NCBI GenBank assembly: GCA_030620655.1
Contig: JAUXEH010000119.1
Coordinates: 1 to 7,962 of the forward strand
DNA from: Candidatus Aminicenantota bacterium
GTDB lineage: Bacteria > Acidobacteriota > Aminicenantia > Aminicenantales > Aminicenantaceae
Direction: 5' to 3'
DNA: 7,962 bases
Position 1 is the first letter of the stretch; every line of letters begins with the position of its first letter. Below the pieces are notes generated by a model. The model saw nothing but the letters and a program-made list of their open reading frames with translations. It did no database searches and had not been told where the DNA came from. Both the position numbers and the translations under genes were made by a program. Of this stretch, positions 5,403-7,962 are shown one piece after another.

Positions 5403-5933
5403 ATGGCTACATCCACAGGAAAGACCATCGGTCTCATCCTTTTAGTCTTGGTGATCGTATTCCTGAGTTTGAGAATGACACCGCTGCTCCTGGCCCCCTT
5501 GGGCATGTTTACGGGAGCGGCCCACATGGTCAAGATGCCGGGATTAGATGCGATCGCCAGCAATCCCTTCTTCTCCCGCTTCCCGGGAATGTCCTTCATC
5601 TCATTCATCCTGTTCCTGGTCTGGATCGCTGTGGTCATCTGGGTCTACAGAGACGCGGAAAGACGCGGCATGAACGGGGTCCTGTGGGCGCTGTTGGTGT
5701 TTCTCGGTAACCTGATCGGACTCCTGATCTATCTGATCGTGCGTTCCGATCCCGGCAAGGCCCCGCCTAAGGAGGCGGCATCCCAGCCCTGCCCCAAGTG
5801 TCAGAAGCCGGTGTCTCCCGGTTTTACCTACTGCCCCTACTGCGGCTCCGCCATGCACAATGTCTGCCCCGGATGCGGCAAGCCCATGGAAGAGGATTGG
5901 AAGGTCTGTCCGCACTGCGGCCACAAGCTTTAG
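5403..5933 (+). CDS. Three-TM membrane protein with C-terminal double zinc ribbon (176 aa)
   Basis: Hydrophobic segments at about 8-26, 65-82 and 92-113 give three predicted membrane spans. The last pair, with VIWVYRDAERRGMNGVLWALLVFLGNLIGLLIYLIVR in two halves joined by a short basic loop, resembles the PLDc_N-type hairpin found in small bacterial membrane proteins. A short linker leads to four CxxC knuckles: C130/C133, C144/C147, C155/C158 and C169/C172. These make two zinc ribbons of the double-zinc-ribbon (DZR) type, predicted to be cytosolic. The ATG at 5403 has GAGGAGG six bases upstream. As the last gene of the ECF operon it is likely a target or modulator of the sigma response, perhaps by protein interaction at the membrane; that role is inference. 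Its TAG overlaps the TAA of the convergent proline dehydrogenase gene by 4 nt. Confidence 0.85.
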   Translation: MATSTGKTIGLILLVLVIVFLSLRMTPLLLAPLGMFTGAAHMVKMPGLDAIASNPFFSRFPGMSFISFILFLVWIAVVIWVYRDAERRGMNGVLWALLVFLGNLIGLLIYLIVRSDPGKAPPKEAASQPCPKCQKPVSPGFTYCPYCGSAMHNVCPGCGKPMEEDWKVCPHCGHKL

Positions 5934-6841
5934 CGTTTGCCGGCGATCTTCTGCAGCAGGTTCTTGGCGATGTAGATCGCCATGGCGGGGTTGGCGGCCA
6001 GCCGGCGCTTGGCATAGGCCGTGGCATACACCCACTTTTCCGCGAACGGCACGTACAGGCGCACACGGATGCCGTTCTTGAGCAGCTGGTCCTGGTAATC
6101 CGCCATGGGAACACCCATGAGCATCTGGACCTCGTACTGGTCCTTCTTCATGTTCAGCCGCTCCGCGATGTTGATGGCCTCGTCCAGCACGGCCTTGTCT
6201 TGCGTGGCGATCTCGGGATAGTGCCCCTCTTTGAACAGCACCTCGACCTGTTCGAGCAGCTTTTTCTTCATCTCGGGCTTGTGCTGCATAGCGATGTTCT
6301 TGGGCTCGTTGTAGATCCCGATGCAGTGGCGGATGCGGGCATTGAGCCCGGCGATGGACTTGATGTCGTCGTCGGTCCGGAACAGGCGCGACTGCAGCAC
6401 CGTCCCGAAGGTGGGGTGGTCCTTCTTGATGTTCCGGAAGATCTCCAGGGTCATGTCGGTCAGGGTGTGATCCTCCATGTCCAGGGTAACCTTTGTCCCG
6501 TATTTCTCGGCATGAGCAACGATCCCCTCGATCACGTTCTGACAGTGCTCGGTCGAGCGGTGGCTTCCGAGCTGTGTGGGCTTGAGTGAGATGGTGGCGA
6601 ACTCCTGCTCTCCCAGCGCATCGATCAGCCGCGTGTACACGCCCACCGTGTAATCGACTTCCTCGTCGTTCTCGATCTCTTCTCCCAGCAGGTCGATGGT
6701 CGAGCAGATCTTCCGCTCGCCCCAGAACGTCTTGGCGGCTCCGATGGCTTTTTCTATGCTGTCGCCTGCCACATAGGGGGTGGCAAAGACCTTGACCAGG
6801 GAGGTCGGGGCCAGGTTGATGATGAAATTTTTAAGTCCCAC
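5930..6841 (-). CDS. Proline dehydrogenase, stand-alone (303 aa)
   Basis: This FAD enzyme oxidises proline to pyrroline-5-carboxylate, feeding electrons to the respiratory quinone pool. It is the single-domain form, close to the usual ~300 aa, with no P5C dehydrogenase fused or adjacent here. Family motifs in order: TISLKPTQLG (83-92), TLDMEDH (119-125), TVLQSRLFRT (147-156), GIYNEP (175-180), VQMLMGV (238-244), RVRLYVPFAEKW (259-270) and YAKRRLAANP (276-285), with Arg279-Arg280 in the place that binds the proline carboxylate. Two positions differ from the pattern I know: RHCIGIYNEP lacks the Lys of RLVKGAY, and the Glu three residues after the Arg pair is Ala283. The start is GTG at 6841 with AAAGGAG (6854-6848) six bases upstream. 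The stop overlaps the convergent zinc-ribbon gene by 4 nt. A sigma-70-like promoter lies in the 124-base gap upstream. Called putA/pruA-type in other genomes; I assign no symbol. Confidence 0.9.
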   Translation of the reverse strand: MGLKNFIINLAPTSLVKVFATPYVAGDSIEKAIGAAKTFWGERKICSTIDLLGEEIENDEEVDYTVGVYTRLIDALGEQEFATISLKPTQLGSHRSTEHCQNVIEGIVAHAEKYGTKVTLDMEDHTLTDMTLEIFRNIKKDHPTFGTVLQSRLFRTDDDIKSIAGLNARIRHCIGIYNEPKNIAMQHKPEMKKKLLEQVEVLFKEGHYPEIATQDKAVLDEAINIAERLNMKKDQYEVQMLMGVPMADYQDQLLKNGIRVRLYVPFAEKWVYATAYAKRRLAANPAMAIYIAKNLLQKIAGKR

Positions 6842-6918
6842 GGGATACTCCTTTCTCCTATGAATGTAAGGGCCGTTATGAATAATCCTCGGTCATTCAA
6901 AAACCGAAAGTAAGTTTC

Positions 6919-6947
6919 ACAATAATCGATTTCGGGCTCGACTTCAA
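6919..6947 (-). promoter_or_regulatory. Sigma-70-like promoter for the proline dehydrogenase gene
   Basis: On the minus strand TTGAAG (6947-6942, 4/6 to -35) is followed after 17 bases by TATTGT (6924-6919, 4/6 to -10). It would give a leader of about 70 nt before the GTG at 6841, so the gene could be expressed apart from the upstream galactokinase-like gene. The match is moderate and untested. Confidence 0.35.
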
Positions 6948-6965
6948 GCCGAAGCTGTGCCGGCT

Positions 6966-7962
6966 CTAAAGCAGGCCGTCCAGCACCCGGATCCCTTCTA
7001 CCAGCCGCAGCGTGTGCACGGCATATTTGTCGCTCAGGTCAGGGTAACGGCGCGGATAGATCGAATCCACAGCCCGGCTCAGGTCTTCCACGGCCCCGGC
7101 CGCCACGATGGCACCGGATGCTCCCTTGTCGCCGCCGCCCAGCATGCGCTCGCCGTACACGTCTGGGACTGTGCGCGCGATGTCGCACATGGCCTCGAGC
7201 TCCGGCCCGGAGATCCGGTAATCGTCCCGTAGGCCGATCCCGTCCTCCCGGAAGATCCGGCCCACCGTGGCGATGTCCCCCTCTTTCCAGGCTTCCAGCA
7301 TCACATAGAAGCGCTGCTGCGCAGAATAGATGTATCTCAATCGCGCACAGAGATCCGGATATTCATCCCCGAACTCCCGCATGATCCGCTCATACGTCTC
7401 CGTATCGCGGACATCCGCCAGGACATTCACCCCATACCCGGGACGCAGGAGCTCCACCAGTTTCTCGCACTCGGCCCGGCGGAGCTTGTAGGTGGACTTC
7501 TCCAACCCGGGTCGCTTGGTCCCTGTGTCCAGGCTCACGAGCCGGAAATCCGGCCCTTTCCCCAGTGCCACATATTCCACAGAACGGCTTTGCGGGCGGT
7601 AATATGTGCCCAATCCATCCTTAGCGAACAGGATCATGATCTGGTCCAGCTGTCCGCAGGGAGAGCCGATGTAGTCGGTCTCAACGGCCTGGGCCATCTC
7701 CACGATCCGGAACCCGTCCTCGATCGCCATGCCGTTCACATCCAGGAGCGAGAGCATGAGGTTGAGCGTGAGCGAAGCCGAGCGCGACATCCCGCCCCCG
7801 GGGATGTCGCCGTAGAGAACTGCGTTTAAACCGCGTTCCAGCTCGAAGCCTTCCCGGCGCAGGATGTGCACGACCCCCAGGGGGAAGCGGGCCCAGGAAT
7901 CGGCGAACTGCGCGGAACGGGGCGGCGGTGTTTCGCGCACGTCGAATTCGACGACTCCGGCC
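6966..7962 (-). CDS. Galactokinase-like GHMP kinase, C-terminal part
   Basis: The frame is open to the window's right edge, so the N-terminal strand-helix region with the usual 'N-L-I-G-E-H-T-D' sugar-binding signature is missing; 331 codons are visible. The GTG at 7940 lies within the continuous frame and is not taken as the start. Numbering from that GTG: motif 2 is GDIPGGGMSRSASL (44-57), the catalytic segment is GSPCGQLDQ (92-100, Asp99 in the place of the catalytic base of GalK), then STYKLRRAECE (149-159), LRYIYSAQQR (201-210), LRDDYRISGPELE (237-249), and motif 3 GERMLGGGDKGASGAIV (263-279). GHMP kinases phosphorylate a sugar or alcohol hydroxyl with ATP; galactokinase makes galactose-1-phosphate for the Leloir pathway. 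Motifs 2 and 3 depart from ordinary GalK (GLSSSAAL, GARMTGGGFGG), so the true sugar could differ. No other Leloir gene is in view. Confidence 0.85.
   Translation of the reverse strand, partial: AGVVEFDVRETPPPRSAQFADSWARFPLGVVHILRREGFELERGLNAVLYGDIPGGGMSRSASLTLNLMLSLLDVNGMAIEDGFRIVEMAQAVETDYIGSPCGQLDQIMILFAKDGLGTYYRPQSRSVEYVALGKGPDFRLVSLDTGTKRPGLEKSTYKLRRAECEKLVELLRPGYGVNVLADVRDTETYERIMREFGDEYPDLCARLRYIYSAQQRFYVMLEAWKEGDIATVGRIFREDGIGLRDDYRISGPELEAMCDIARTVPDVYGERMLGGGDKGASGAIVAAGAVEDLSRAVDSIYPRRYPDLSDKYAVHTLRLVEGIRVLDGLL

Noticed and set aside
6931..6953. Inverted repeat TTCGGGCT / AGCCGAA between the galactokinase-like and proline dehydrogenase genes
   Set aside because: The stem is only seven pairs with one bulged base and no T-run in either direction, so it is too weak for a terminator or operator call.

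Overview
The window looks like ordinary chromosome from a GC-rich, Gram-negative-type bacterium. Supporting signs are a lipoprotein-type sulfatase-superfamily enzyme, a twin-arginine (Tat) DUF362 protein, an ECF sigma/zinc anti-sigma pair and many Shine-Dalgarno-led starts. The gene styles recall Acidobacteriota/Aminicenantes or Desulfobacterota-like lineages, but the sequence alone does not settle this. No phage, plasmid, CRISPR, rRNA or tRNA signal was seen.

Layout from left to right. Bases 1-275 hold the 3' end of a thioredoxin-fold (TlpA/ResA-like) gene. It converges on a sulfatase/alkaline-phosphatase-superfamily lipoprotein gene (284-1915, minus). A divergent promoter region (about 1916-2073) separates that gene from folD (2074-2967, plus), the bifunctional one-carbon enzyme. 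folD ends inside a perfect 24-bp inverted repeat (2944-2995) followed by decayed partial copies of the same motif. This block resembles a REP/REPIN-type element that now supplies the last codons and the stop of folD. A Tat-signal DUF362 protein follows (3061-4140).

Bases 4236-5933 form a compact plus-strand operon: ECF sigma factor, membrane anti-sigma factor with an HxxxCxxC zinc motif, an unlisted 26-codon small ORF (5321-5401) and a three-TM protein with a C-terminal double zinc ribbon. Every junction overlaps or nearly touches, so translation is probably coupled throughout. The likely design is an envelope-signal module: the anti-sigma holds the sigma factor at the membrane, and the sigma factor drives its own operon from an RpoE-like promoter at about 4176-4202.

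The right end is minus strand. A stand-alone proline dehydrogenase (5930-6841) has a stop that overlaps the zinc-ribbon gene's stop by 4 nt. Upstream of it is the C-terminal part of a divergent galactokinase-like GHMP kinase (6966 to the window edge).

The points most worth a second look are the palindrome that forms the folD 3' end, the coupled small ORF in the sigma operon, the sulfatase-fold enzyme that has Thr where formylglycine would form and carries a ~110-residue insertion, and the altered signature motifs of the galactokinase-like protein.
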